From NCBI GenBank assembly GCA_014801865.1, contig JAAVDH010000037.1, positions 1 through 37,413 of the forward strand: DNA of 37,413 nucleotides, read 5' to 3'. The position numbers and the translations under genes were made by a program. Numbering within the stretch: position 1 is the first letter of the stretch; every line of letters starts with the position of its first letter. This document shows positions 25,695 through 35,124 of this stretch, piece after piece. The notes beneath the pieces are model-generated. The model saw nothing but the letters and a program-made list of their open reading frames with translations, had not been told where the DNA came from and searched no databases. This DNA comes from Bacteroides sp. (GTDB lineage Bacteria > Bacteroidota > Bacteroidia > Bacteroidales > Muribaculaceae).

Positions 25695-28600
25695 TTATTT
25701 GGCGGGAGTCTGTCTGCGCATGCGGTGCCAGATGTCACGTAGCGAGCCGAGCTTGCGCTGATATACGAAACCTACACCGGTCTGTGTCACCTCTCCTTCA
25801 AGTATGCTCTCGAATCCTGTATGGCGGAATATCTTGATATACATAGTGCCGTTGGGGTTGAGGATATACTCTATAGAGACGTCATTGATGAGGTTTTGCG
25901 ACAGATTCTGGTCATCGTTATCCTCGGTGTTGTAGTTGCCTCCTACTACTATCTTCACTCTGTCATTGAATAGATTCTTTGACACACGATATGAATATGA
26001 AGTGTTCGTAGAGGTGACGCCATCGGTAGTCTGGTCATATTGGTTCACACCTAAAGAGATGTCCACACCCTTCACTGAGTTGGCAAGCCAGTTGTTGACT
26101 CTCGTCTCAAGGAATGAGTACAGAGGATTGCTGAGTTTGGCGGTAGCGCTGGTGCCGGGACCGGAGTACTCGCGATAGAGCAGCATGTTCATGGCGGCGT
26201 TGGCGCGCTGGTCGGGGCTCATACTGCTGAGTTCGTTCTGTACGGTGATATCCTCGGGAGCGGCCATATCGAAGGCCACCTTCATATTCTCAAGCGTGTT
26301 GCTGACTGAGATTGACACATCGAAGTCGACCAGGCGGGAGTTCTGCCCCTCCTGTGTCACATTGGCTTTTACAGGGTCAACGGCGGTAATGTGCAGTGTG
26401 GGATTCATCATATCTCCGTTGAAGGCCACGTAGCTGCCTTCGGTGAAGTTGAACGCCAGTTCGCTTATGACACCCATCAGCGGGGGAGTATAGTGTACGT
26501 ATCCCTTGTTGATGGTGAAGCGTCCGGTAAGTCGTCCGTCGGTGCTCATGGGGGTCATGGTGTAGGTGAGATTGCCGTAGCCGTTGACCTGTGCCTTATT
26601 ATTGCTGCCGGGCAGCTCTACGTTGATGGTGGAGCCTTCCGACACTATGAGGTTGGCGTTAAGTATCATGGCCATTTGCGGCTCGGCTACTATGCTGTCG
26701 ATATTGACGTAGCCCAGTGAGTCGTTGAACTGCACGAACTTCACCATATCGCCGGTGCTCTGCGACGTGAGTGCACCGCTCACGCTGGGCGCCACAACAT
26801 AGGTCACGTTGGTGGCGGGCAGTACATTGATGTCGGCGTCAACGCTCATCAGATGCATATTGCCCTTAACCTTGGCGTCGATGTCAATGAAGCCCTTGCC
26901 GTAGAGGTCGGCGCCGCGTGCGCGGTTGCTGTTCACTATCTGCATGTTGCGTGCATTGAGGTCAAGCGCCAGAGCTATGTCGCTGAGCGAGCGGGCGTCG
27001 ACTGTGCCGTTGATGGTCAGCGGATTTTCATTACATCCCTTTATAGAGAAGTCTGAGAATGTCACTATGTTACTGTCTACCGGTATGGGGGTGTTTGAGA
27101 ATGTATATGATGTGCCGAGCATACCTACTCTTACGGCAGTGGAGTCGAAGGTGAGATTGCCGCAGAATATGGGGCGGGCTATGTTGCCGGTGATGTCCAT
27201 CCGGCCATTGAGCGTGCCTGAGAGTTGTGCCATATCCTTGGGCAGGAAGGGATTGACAACCTTCAGCGGGAACTGTATCATAGAGAAGTCAAGCAGGAAG
27301 GGCTCACGGGCTGTAGAGTCATTGAGCGCACCTTTGGCCGTGATTACCTTTATGGAGTCAATGAGCAGGGCGGCATCGGCACGCAGTGCCCCCTTGATAT
27401 CGGTGGTCAGGTCAAGATCAAGTCCGAAGGAACCCACACGGTCTTTGCCGTAGTACAAGTCGTTGAGGTTGACGATACCGCGTCCGGTGAGGTTGCGGTC
27501 GTCCCAGTTGAATTTCATGTCGGCTGAGAGCTCGCCTTTCATCGGCGGAGCGAAGGGCGATATCGACAGCCAGTCGGCAAGCTGCACATTGGAAATATTG
27601 AGCACGACCTCTTCGGGGGTACGGTTGATGACTGACGATGAGGCAATGCTGTCGGTCACGTTCAGGCTGTCTGCCGCCTGTCGGAGGGTGTAGAGGTGGA
27701 GCGAGCTTGCAGCAGACTCCATAAGCAGGTTGGCGTTGAGCTGACGGGTCACGAAGTTATAGGTCACGAAGTTGTCGCGGTTTATGGTCCATGCTTTGTA
27801 GGCGATGGTAGGATTGTAGGGCACGAAACGCACTGTCACGGCGCTGTCGGTCAGGGCTGCGTTCATACCGAGTGAGAATCCGGTTTCGCCCTCGATATTA
27901 TACTGTTTTACAAGGAACGAGAGTTTGTCATTGGCCAGGTAGCCCGAGAGGTTGACCTTGGCGAACTGGTCCATAGTGCCGGGGCGGTTGCCCATGTGCA
28001 GACGGTAAAGCAGGAACTTTCCGTGCTGTGAGGCCGAGATGTTAACGGTGTCGACACGTGTTTCTCCCGAGGTGATATTGGTCACTTTACCGAAGAGTGA
28101 CATCAGTGAATCGTTGTGGAACGTAAGGTCGGCGTGGCGGAATGCCATGGATGAGGAGTTGAGTATCTGACTCACCACATTATTGTTTCCGGCAGCGAGC
28201 TTGAGATCCATCTGAGGGAGCACACGCTGCAATGAAGCCATGTCGAAGTTACGGCGTGTGACGAAGCTGTTGATGGTATCGGAAATTGCCGTGAGTCGTG
28301 TGGTCAGAGTGTCGAGCGGACAGAAGGCGTCTATGGCAGCCGTAAGGTCGCCGTTGACCAACGTGGCGTGTATGGTGCTGTCAGAATCGAGAGTGGCCGA
28401 CACCGATGAGGTAGACATACGCATGTCGCCGCTCTGCCATCTAAGGTCGTAGATATCGGCAGTAGCCTCTATCGCCATGGTTTTTGGCGACATGATACCG
28501 CGCGACTGTATGTCGAATGTTCCGCGCATGGTGTCTGTGGCAAGCTGCATGGCCATCAGGTCGAGATTGCTTACACGACCGCGGAGGTCCCACATGACAG

Positions 28601-30485
28601 TGTCGGGCGAAAGGTCGGCATCGAAAGTCAGGTTGAGCCGTGCGTCGGCATTGTCGCTTATGAGTAGTCCCTTGGCGGTGCCATCGCTAAGGGTGGCGTC
28701 AAGTGATATGTCGGAATAGGTCTGGTCCATGTATTCCACCTCTTTGAGCGCTATCTTGGCGTCAATGACCGACTTGGGCGAGAGCATGTCGTAGCCATGG
28801 CCCTTGATATCGGCGTCGGCCGTCACGTGGCCTACACCGAGCGAGGGCATGAAGCTATTGACCGGGAAGCGATTGAGGTGAAGTGTGGCGTTGTATCCTT
28901 CGGAATTTCCGTTCCAGCGGCCCTGGAAGGCTGCGCGTCCGTCGCCTGTAGTGAGGCTGAGAGTGCCGTCGGCCAGGTTGGGACGATAGTTTACTTTACC
29001 CTTGATACGCATAGGGGGCAGATTGAGCTGACGGGCCAGCTCTGCCTCGAGGAGTGTGGGCTTCATAAAGTTGAGCGAGGCTACAGAGCCGTCTATGTCA
29101 AGTGCGCCGTTTATCTTGTCGGGATTCATGACGTCGGTAACGGTGCCGTCGGCCTTGAGATGCAGTATGGATCCCATGTCGGCTCTTAGAGTGTCGATAT
29201 TCAGTTGTCCGGCGGTGCCCTCGATGTCGGCTTTTATCACAAGCGGGGCGCTGCGGGGGACATTGCGCAGCATGGGTGTCATGGCGGGCATGGCAAGCTC
29301 TATATCAGAGAGCGCCACTTCGGCGCGGGCGTTCAGTCGGAGTGGAAGCTCGGGGTCGGTAGTGAGGTCACCCATACCCATGGCGGCATCTACGGTAAGC
29401 TGTGAGGCAAAAGTGCGGAGATTGAAGTCGCGGGCATACATCATGGCGGAATCCATGGCAAATACGCCGTGGGCCATAAGTGTCAGCCCGCAGCGTTCGG
29501 TGGCCCGTATCTCGCGGATAGGTACGGTGATGGAAGTTGCGCGGTTGTAGAATGAATCTACGGCTAAGGCCACGTTGGTAACCTCGATATAATTCATGTC
29601 GAGTCCGGCCACCGGGGTGGCGCCACGCATGGCATAGAGGCCGCGGTTGGCCTGCAGACGCAGGGAGTCGGCGGTGATAGTCCACGGGGCGGAGTCAGCC
29701 ACCTCGGCGGTATCGACAGGGGTAGCTGCGGGATGTGATGCGAGATACTCGGCTGAGGGTGTGAAGTATGCCACATCTACGGAGTCAATGCTGAGGCACG
29801 CAGCGTTGATACGCTGCGATGACATATCCATGAGTCCTTGTTGTAGAGTGGCCGAGCCGATGTGGGTATAGAGCGAGTCGATGACGGGGAGCATCTGCAT
29901 GCGGTAAGTCACGTCATTGAGGCGCAGACGGGTAGCCTCTACATGCCAGGGGGCAGCGGCGGTAGTGTCGTTAGTGGAGGGCGCTACGGAGTCGAGCATC
30001 ATGAGGGTTACATCGGCGCCATTTACCTCACCGTAATCTATAGATATGGAGTTGTCGCTGAGGCGCAGGGCGGTGGCGTCGAAGCGGGCGTCGGCTATAC
30101 GTGCACGCAGATATATCAGCGAGTCTGGGGTGCCCATTTTGTAGTAAGCGTCGCTCAGTTGAGCCTCGCTTACATCAATCGTGCTTTTGAGTAGCGGCAG
30201 CAGGCGTACTTTCACTGTGGCGCTTCCGGCGGTGAGCATCGTATCGCCTGTGGCTTCAATCACGCTCACGCCCTCGAGGCTCACCCGAAGGGGAAATTTC
30301 AGGCGCAGATAATCGATGCCGATTTTCATGCCGGTCGACTGATTGACTTTCTCGATGGCGAACTTACGGGCGAAATCCTGTACTGCGGGGATATAAAGCG
30401 CTACCGGTATGAGCAACACGACAATAATCAGCACCGCAATCACGCGGCCTGTCCAACGGAGTATATTCTTAAAAGCCTTATGCAC
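25695..30485 (-). CDS. tamB: TamB-like translocation and assembly module protein
   Basis: The 1596-residue AsmA/TamB-family protein has an N-terminal signal anchor (about residues 14-33) and a long periplasmic body. That body is made of repeating beta-strand segments rich in D-A-x-I and L-D-L patterns, consistent with the lipid-binding beta-taco groove of this family. The C-terminal DUF490/TamB domain (about 1150-1560) contains the GxFTINKGYVHYTPP-like strand and the NPTLHITAVDPVKANVTQ segment. TamB is anchored in the inner membrane and reaches an Omp85 partner, here TamL, in the outer membrane. Related proteins move phospholipid between membranes. It is first in the operon and has a near-perfect Bacteroides promoter. 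Confidence 0.9.
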   Translation of the reverse strand: MHKAFKNILRWTGRVIAVLIIVVLLIPVALYIPAVQDFARKFAIEKVNQSTGMKIGIDYLRLKFPLRVSLEGVSVIEATGDTMLTAGSATVKVRLLPLLKSTIDVSEAQLSDAYYKMGTPDSLIYLRARIADARFDATALRLSDNSISIDYGEVNGADVTLMMLDSVAPSTNDTTAAAPWHVEATRLRLNDVTYRMQMLPVIDSLYTHIGSATLQQGLMDMSSQRINAACLSIDSVDVAYFTPSAEYLASHPAATPVDTAEVADSAPWTITADSLRLQANRGLYAMRGATPVAGLDMNYIEVTNVALAVDSFYNRATSITVPIREIRATERCGLTLMAHGVFAMDSAMMYARDFNLRTFASQLTVDAAMGMGDLTTDPELPLRLNARAEVALSDIELAMPAMTPMLRNVPRSAPLVIKADIEGTAGQLNIDTLRADMGSILHLKADGTVTDVMNPDKINGALDIDGSVASLNFMKPTLLEAELARQLNLPPMRIKGKVNYRPNLADGTLSLTTGDGRAAFQGRWNGNSEGYNATLHLNRFPVNSFMPSLGVGHVTADADIKGHGYDMLSPKSVIDAKIALKEVEYMDQTYSDISLDATLSDGTAKGLLISDNADARLNLTFDADLSPDTVMWDLRGRVSNLDLMAMQLATDTMRGTFDIQSRGIMSPKTMAIEATADIYDLRWQSGDMRMSTSSVSATLDSDSTIHATLVNGDLTAAIDAFCPLDTLTTRLTAISDTINSFVTRRNFDMASLQRVLPQMDLKLAAGNNNVVSQILNSSSMAFRHADLTFHNDSLMSLFGKVTNITSGETRVDTVNISASQHGKFLLYRLHMGNRPGTMDQFAKVNLSGYLANDKLSFLVKQYNIEGETGFSLGMNAALTDSAVTVRFVPYNPTIAYKAWTINRDNFVTYNFVTRQLNANLLMESAASSLHLYTLRQAADSLNVTDSIASSSVINRTPEEVVLNISNVQLADWLSISPFAPPMKGELSADMKFNWDDRNLTGRGIVNLNDLYYGKDRVGSFGLDLDLTTDIKGALRADAALLIDSIKVITAKGALNDSTAREPFLLDFSMIQFPLKVVNPFLPKDMAQLSGTLNGRMDITGNIARPIFCGNLTFDSTAVRVGMLGTSYTFSNTPIPVDSNIVTFSDFSIKGCNENPLTINGTVDARSLSDIALALDLNARNMQIVNSNRARGADLYGKGFIDIDAKVKGNMHLMSVDADINVLPATNVTYVVAPSVSGALTSQSTGDMVKFVQFNDSLGYVNIDSIVAEPQMAMILNANLIVSEGSTINVELPGSNNKAQVNGYGNLTYTMTPMSTDGRLTGRFTINKGYVHYTPPLMGVISELAFNFTEGSYVAFNGDMMNPTLHITAVDPVKANVTQEGQNSRLVDFDVSISVSNTLENMKVAFDMAAPEDITVQNELSSMSPDQRANAAMNMLLYREYSGPGTSATAKLSNPLYSFLETRVNNWLANSVKGVDISLGVNQYDQTTDGVTSTNTSYSYRVSKNLFNDRVKIVVGGNYNTEDNDDQNLSQNLINDVSIEYILNPNGTMYIKIFRHTGFESILEGEVTQTGVGFVYQRKLGSLRDIWHRMRRQTPAK

Positions 30486-30552
30486 GTTAGTGACGAATGA
30501 AAAGTAAATAATCCCTGAATCTCGGTCAGGCTATACAGCGTTTTGAGGCAAT

Positions 30553-30583
30553 CAAAATTATTAAGTAAATGTCATTTGACAAA
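30553..30583 (-). promoter_or_regulatory. Bacteroides sigma-A type promoter of tamB-tamL
   Basis: On the minus strand TTTG (30583 to 30580) is followed after exactly 19 nt by TAATTTTG (30560 to 30553). This matches the Bacteroides -33 TTTG and -7 TAnnTTTG consensus and spacing. The predicted start of transcription is about 60 nt ahead of the tamB ATG. Confidence 0.75.
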
Positions 30584-30667
30584 ACTTTCACCATGATAAA
30601 TCATCGTTGGGTCATGTAGCCTCTATCATCCTAACATACTCCGCCCTGATACTGTTCGCCCATGATA

Positions 30668-30693
30668 CATGAACTTTTCGCATGAACTTTTCG
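30668..30693. repeat. Perfect tandem repeat of 13 bp upstream of sufC
   Basis: CATGAACTTTTCG occurs twice with no gap. The copies lie about 55-80 bp ahead of the putative sufC -7 box. They could be paired activator sites or a simple slippage duplication; the 13-bp unit is not a whole number of helical turns, so adjacent binding would be rotated. Confidence 0.7.
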
Positions 30694-30747
30694 CGGTCGC
30701 AGATGTACTTTTTAAGAGTGTGAGTAGGAATTACGCCCAAGGTTGGG

Positions 30748-30755
30748 TAATTTTG
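30748..30755 (+). promoter_or_regulatory. Candidate -7 box of the suf operon
   Basis: TAATTTTG fits the TAnnTTTG consensus exactly and is the same 8-mer as the tamB box on the other strand. It lies 50 nt ahead of sufC. There is no TTTG at the expected distance upstream, so the promoter may need an activator or may not be real. Confidence 0.4.
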
Positions 30756-30805
30756 CATACTCATTACCTCATTACCGCTCATGCGGAGAGTCCATATATT
30801 AAGAA

Positions 30806-31585
30806 ATGAAAGATAAAGATATACTCCTTGAGGTCAAAGACCTTCATGCCGGCATCGAAGGCCGCGAAATACTTAAGGGCATCAATCTCACGGTGCGTGC
30901 CGGTGAGGTACATGCCATAATGGGACCCAATGGTTCGGGTAAATCCACTCTCAGCGAGGTGCTTGCCGGTAATCCCGCCTATCATGTGATATCAGGGTCG
31001 GCTCTCTTCCACGGTAAGGAACTGCTTGAGCTTTCCCCCGAGGACCGTAGCCACGAGGGACTGTTTCTGTCGTTCCAGTATCCGGTGGAAATTCCCGGTG
31101 TGTCGATGGTCAACTTCATGCGCGCCGCCGTCAACGCCAAGCGTAAGTATCTCGGAGAGGAACCGATGAGCGCCACAGAGTTTCTGAAACTCATGCGCCA
31201 GAAGCGCGCCATAGTGGAGCTTGACAATAAGCTTGCCTCACGTTCAGTCAATGAGGGCTTCTCAGGCGGTGAGAAGAAGCGTAACGAGATATTCCAGATG
31301 GCAGTGCTCGAGCCGAGTCTGTCGATACTTGACGAGACGGATTCAGGCCTTGATATTGACGCGTTGCGTATTGTGGCCGGAGGTGTCAACAAACTTAAGT
31401 CGTCGGACAACGCCACTATCGTCATCACTCACTATCAGCGCCTGCTTGATTACATACGCCCCGACTTCGTACATGTGCTCTATAAGGGTAGAATAGTCTA
31501 TACCGGCGGTCCCGAACTGGCCCTCGAACTCGAAGAACGCGGATATGACTGGATAAAAGAGGAGGTTGACAATGAACGCTCTTGA
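30806..31585 (+). CDS. sufC: Fe-S cluster assembly ATPase SufC
   Basis: SufC is the ABC-type ATPase that drives conformational change in the SufBC2D scaffold during Fe-S cluster assembly. The 259-residue product is the usual length. It shows Walker A GPNGSGKST (40-48), the Q-loop in SFQYPVEIPG, the signature FSGGEKKRNEI and Walker B LSILDETDSGLD. The D-E-T-D-S-G-L-D form is typical of SufC. Its last 14 nt overlap the start of sufD, indicating coupling. The usual upstream partner sufB is not here. Confidence 0.96.
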   Translation: MKDKDILLEVKDLHAGIEGREILKGINLTVRAGEVHAIMGPNGSGKSTLSEVLAGNPAYHVISGSALFHGKELLELSPEDRSHEGLFLSFQYPVEIPGVSMVNFMRAAVNAKRKYLGEEPMSATEFLKLMRQKRAIVELDNKLASRSVNEGFSGGEKKRNEIFQMAVLEPSLSILDETDSGLDIDALRIVAGGVNKLKSSDNATIVITHYQRLLDYIRPDFVHVLYKGRIVYTGGPELALELEERGYDWIKEEVDNERS

Positions 31586-32957
31586 ACAATATATAACCCT
31601 CTATCACGAGGCGCGTGAGGCTATCGACACTCATTCGTGTGAGCTTCTGAACCGTCTGCGTCCCGAGGCTCTGAAGGCACTCGAGGGTGCGCGACTGCCC
31701 CGCAAGGGTGATGAGGGATTTGAAAAGACTTCTGTGGAGGAGATGTTTGCTCCGGACTACGGTATCAACATTCAGCGCGTGAACATACCGGTGGATGTAG
31801 CCGCAAGTTTCCGCTGCGATGTGCCGAATCTCAGTACATGGCTCGGTGTGACGGTCAACGATGCTTTCCATCCTACGGCTACTCTTGAAGGAAAACTTCC
31901 GGAGGGAGTGCTCTTCTGCTCGCTTTCGCGCGCCGCAAAGCTAATTCCCGATGTACTTGCCGAGAAATATGGCTCGCTCGCCCCGCTCGACAATGCCGCT
32001 GTAGCTCTCAACACTCTGTTGGCTCAGGACGGTGTGTGCGTATATGTGCCCCGTGGCGTGCAACTCGAAAAGCCTCTGCAGTTGGTCAATATATTCAGCT
32101 CACCCACTCCGCTGCTCGCCTTCAGACGTATGGTGGTGATAGTCGAGGATGACGCTTCGGCGCAATTGCTGGTGTGTGACCATACTCAGGTTTCACGGAC
32201 AGACTCCTCTGAAAGCACTCCGACGGCTTATATGTCATCGCAGGTGATAGAGGTGTTTGCCGGACGCAATGCCTCGTTCAGCCTTTGCGATATCGAGGAA
32301 TCATCGTCGGCGACATCGCGCTATTCACAACTTTTCGCCCATCAGGCTCAGGGTGCCCGACTGGTGATTGACGGCGTGTCGCTCACCTCGGGAACTACCC
32401 GCAACGACTACGATATACACCTCGCCGGCGAGCATTGCGACACCCGCCTGGCCGGCATGGTCATAGGCTCTGACAGCCAGCATATCGACAACTGTTCACG
32501 TGTGTTCCATAAGGCGCCTCGCTGCCGTAGCAATCAGATGTTTAAGTATGTGCTCACGGATAAGTCACAGGGTGCGTTCGAGGGAGGTATAGAAGTGGAC
32601 CGCTCGGCACCTTTCACGGAGGCTTATCAGAGCAACCGCAACCTGCTGGCTTCTACCGATGCGCGTATGCACACTATGCCTCAGCTGCTTATCTACAACG
32701 ATGACGTGAAGTGCTCTCATGGCGCCACTACAGGTCAACTTGATCAGGATGCGCTATTCTACATGCGTTCGCGAGGCATACCCGAGCAGGAAGCCCGCGT
32801 GATGCTGATGCAGGCTTTCATGAGCGATGTGATAGATACCGTGACTATCCCCGGACTTCAGGACCGTCTGCGTCATCTTGTGGAGCGCCGCTTCACCTCA
32901 CCCGAGGGATTCTGTCATGAGTGTGCGAGTTGTCACGATATAACTCCTGAAGCATAA
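31572..32957 (+). CDS. sufD: Fe-S cluster assembly protein SufD
   Basis: SufD is the SufB paralogue that completes the SufBC2D scaffold. The product is 461 residues. The poorly conserved N-terminal helical part contains PRKGDEGFEKTSVEEM. The C-terminal beta-helix core has the family motifs NRNLLASTDARMHTMPQL and CSHGATTGQLDQ, followed by YMRSRGIPEQEAR. The last supports SufD or SufB, and the short, diverged N-terminal half plus position after sufC favour SufD. The ATG at 31572 is preferred over TTG 31566. It overlaps sufC by 14 nt and is followed 10 nt later by sufS. Confidence 0.93.
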   Translation: MNALEQYITLYHEAREAIDTHSCELLNRLRPEALKALEGARLPRKGDEGFEKTSVEEMFAPDYGINIQRVNIPVDVAASFRCDVPNLSTWLGVTVNDAFHPTATLEGKLPEGVLFCSLSRAAKLIPDVLAEKYGSLAPLDNAAVALNTLLAQDGVCVYVPRGVQLEKPLQLVNIFSSPTPLLAFRRMVVIVEDDASAQLLVCDHTQVSRTDSSESTPTAYMSSQVIEVFAGRNASFSLCDIEESSSATSRYSQLFAHQAQGARLVIDGVSLTSGTTRNDYDIHLAGEHCDTRLAGMVIGSDSQHIDNCSRVFHKAPRCRSNQMFKYVLTDKSQGAFEGGIEVDRSAPFTEAYQSNRNLLASTDARMHTMPQLLIYNDDVKCSHGATTGQLDQDALFYMRSRGIPEQEARVMLMQAFMSDVIDTVTIPGLQDRLRHLVERRFTSPEGFCHECASCHDITPEA

Positions 32958-32967
32958 GGATACTTAT

Positions 32968-34188
32968 ATGGACAATAAGCAAATCGAAGAGATAAGAAGC
33001 CTGTTTCCCATTCTTGAGCGCACTATCTACAAGCGCCCGATGGTCTATCTTGACAACACCGCTACGTCGCAGACTCCGCGACAGGTAGTGGAGGCTATCG
33101 AGCAAATGTATACGCATACCAAGGCTAACGTGCACCGTGGTGTCCATACCCTATCGCAGGAGGCTACCGACCTTCAGGAGCGTGCGCGTGAGAGAGTGAG
33201 AGGCTTCATCAATGCCGCCTCCATACGCGAGGTGATATTCACACGCGGTACGACCGAGGGAATCAATCTGGTGGCTTCGAGCTACGGGCAGCTACTTGAC
33301 GATGGCGATGAGATAATACTCACTGTCATGGAGCACCATGCCAATATCGTGCCGTGGCAGTTGCTGCAGTCACGTAAGGCTGTGGTGATAAAGGTGGTGG
33401 GTATCAATGAACGAGGTGAGCTGGATATGGATCAATTCCGTTCGATGCTGTCGCCGCGCACACGTCTTGTGTCGGTTTGTCATGTGTCTAATGTGCTGGG
33501 TACGGTCAATCCCGTGGCCGAGATTATACGTCTGGCCCATGAGGCCGGAGCCAGGGTGCTGATTGACGGTGCACAGGCTGTGCAGCACATCCCGGTCGAT
33601 GTGCAGGCACTTGATGCAGATTTCTATGCTTTCTCGTCGCATAAGATGTATGGCCCTTCGGGTGTAGGTGTGCTCTATGGTAAGGAATCTCTTCTTGAAG
33701 CGATGCCACCATATCAGGGTGGAGGCGAGATGATTGACCACGTGAGTTTCGAGGGTACCACCTTTGCTGAACTTCCCTTTAAGTTTGAGGCCGGAACACC
33801 TGACTTCGTCGGTATCGCCGCCATGACTCAGGCTATCGACTTCGTAGAGTCCATAGGACTGGAGCAGATTGCCGCACATGAGGAGGAACTTCTGAAATAT
33901 ACTACCGACCGTATGCTTGCCATACCGGGAATGCGTATCTTCGGTACGGCTCCAGGTAAGAGTGCTATAATATCTTTCCTTGTAGGACATGCCCACCACT
34001 ATGACGTAGGCATGCTGCTTGACAAGCTCGGGGTGGAGGTTCGGACGGGCCATCACTGTGCACAGCCTCTTATGAAGGTTCTCGGAGTGGATGGTACAGT
34101 CAGAGCCTCGTTTGCCGTCTACAACACCTTTGAGGAAGCAGACCGATTTATCGCGGCCCTCACCCGCGTGGCCGCCATGCTGGAGTAG
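32968..34188 (+). CDS. sufS: Cysteine desulfurase SufS
   Basis: SufS is the PLP-dependent enzyme that takes sulfur from cysteine and passes it on as a persulfide for cluster assembly. The 406-residue class V aminotransferase-like protein shows YLDNTATSQTP near the N-terminus and the MEHHANIVPWQ segment. The PLP lysine is K226 in SSHKMYGPSG, and the catalytic Cys is C364 in RTGHHCAQP. Both residue numbers match those known in E. coli SufS. Persulfide transfer would normally go to SufE or SufU, neither of which is seen in this window. It is the last gene of the suf operon. Confidence 0.96.
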   Translation: MDNKQIEEIRSLFPILERTIYKRPMVYLDNTATSQTPRQVVEAIEQMYTHTKANVHRGVHTLSQEATDLQERARERVRGFINAASIREVIFTRGTTEGINLVASSYGQLLDDGDEIILTVMEHHANIVPWQLLQSRKAVVIKVVGINERGELDMDQFRSMLSPRTRLVSVCHVSNVLGTVNPVAEIIRLAHEAGARVLIDGAQAVQHIPVDVQALDADFYAFSSHKMYGPSGVGVLYGKESLLEAMPPYQGGGEMIDHVSFEGTTFAELPFKFEAGTPDFVGIAAMTQAIDFVESIGLEQIAAHEEELLKYTTDRMLAIPGMRIFGTAPGKSAIISFLVGHAHHYDVGMLLDKLGVEVRTGHHCAQPLMKVLGVDGTVRASFAVYNTFEEADRFIAALTRVAAMLE

Positions 34189-34251
34189 TCCTATCTGAAT
34201 TGTTAACATTTATTGTATCGGGAGCCGTAACCCGCTCTCGGGGATTCTGTG

Positions 34252-34259
34252 TATATTTG
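34252..34259 (+). promoter_or_regulatory. Bacteroides-type -7 box, 4 nt from the DUF4919 gene start
   Basis: TATATTTG matches TAnnTTTG exactly, and only CAGT separates it from ATG 34264. The mtaB gene shows the same layout. A leaderless message is predicted. No TTTG lies about 19 nt upstream. The box would be inside the coding region if the GTG at 34249 were used as start, which argues against that start. Confidence 0.55.
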
Positions 34260-34263
34260 CAGT

Positions 34264-35052
34264 ATGACTCGACTATGCCACATACTACTTACGCTGCTGA
34301 TGGTTGTTATCGGCTCATCGGCAGTCATGGCGCAGAAACTCCTGCCCGAGCTCAAGCGTGAGCGTCCCGACCTCGAAAAGATACGTCAGGAGACCTACGA
34401 CCGCACTTCGCCATATTATTATCCCAGACTGATGAAGGAATTTCAGCGAAATGACACGCTGATGAAGATTGATAAATTCCGCAGACTATATCTGGGCTAT
34501 ATGTTTCAGGAGGACTATAACCCTTATCGTCCGTCGGCCTATGCCACTCGTCTCGAAGGAGAGTATGAGAAGCCTAACCTGACACGTCAGGAGTGTGACT
34601 CGGTCATCAAATATGCCGAGATGTCGTTGGCCAACAACCCCTTCGACCTAAAGCAGATGATGTATCTCATAGCTGCTCTGCGTATGAAGGGCAAGGTGAA
34701 CCTCGCTAATATATGGCAGTATAAGCTCAACTATATACTTATGGCCATTGTGTCGACCGGCACGGGACTTGATAAGGACAATGCATGGTATGTCATAGAG
34801 CCTCAGCATGAGTATGTGCTGCTCAATCTCATGGGATATACGGTGGACAATCATCAGTTTGCAGACCCGTACTATGAGTATATAACCGTGCGCGACCCTA
34901 TAGGTCAGGATGCCGGAGGATTTTATTTCAATATCAAGACTATACTTCAGGAATACTATCGAAAATATCCCGAATCCGCTAATGATGAAGATGCCGCGGA
35001 GGATGAGGAAGAGATTGAAGATGGAGAATATTCCGTTGATGACGGTGAATAA
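34264..35052 (+). CDS. Secreted DUF4919-type protein of unknown function
   Basis: From ATG 34264 the product is 262 residues. A clean signal peptide (TRLCHILLTLLMVVIGSSAVMA, likely cut after A22) leads into a helical domain. That domain resembles the Bacteroidetes DUF4919 family, with the conserved features YYYPRLMKEF, FRRLYLGYMFQEDYNPYR and a late GFYFNIKTILQEYY. The C-terminus is a strongly acidic tail (EDAAEDEEEIEDGEYSVDDGE). No catalytic motif is seen, and the function is unknown. An upstream in-frame GTG (34249) would spoil the signal peptide and overlap the promoter box. It follows sufS by 75 nt but has its own promoter-like box. Confidence 0.75.
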   Translation: MTRLCHILLTLLMVVIGSSAVMAQKLLPELKRERPDLEKIRQETYDRTSPYYYPRLMKEFQRNDTLMKIDKFRRLYLGYMFQEDYNPYRPSAYATRLEGEYEKPNLTRQECDSVIKYAEMSLANNPFDLKQMMYLIAALRMKGKVNLANIWQYKLNYILMAIVSTGTGLDKDNAWYVIEPQHEYVLLNLMGYTVDNHQFADPYYEYITVRDPIGQDAGGFYFNIKTILQEYYRKYPESANDEDAAEDEEEIEDGEYSVDDGE

Positions 35053-35124
35053 CTGTCTGCCATTCATTGCTTTGACTGTCCGTTAGGGCAGTGGAGTGTG
35101 TGTTGACGTAATGCTTATTATTCT

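Larger units (their letters stand above)
30486..30805. other. Divergent 320-bp spacer between tamB and sufC
   Basis: The spacer holds the minus-strand tamB promoter at its left, a perfect 13-bp tandem repeat in the middle, and a plus-strand -7 box toward sufC. I see no open frame of convincing size, no tRNA and no strong hairpin with a T run. In particular no part of sufB is present. Confidence 0.7.

Noticed and set aside
33370-34209. 279-residue minus-strand open frame
   Set aside because: Antisense to sufS, whose active-site Lys and Cys are in the expected places.
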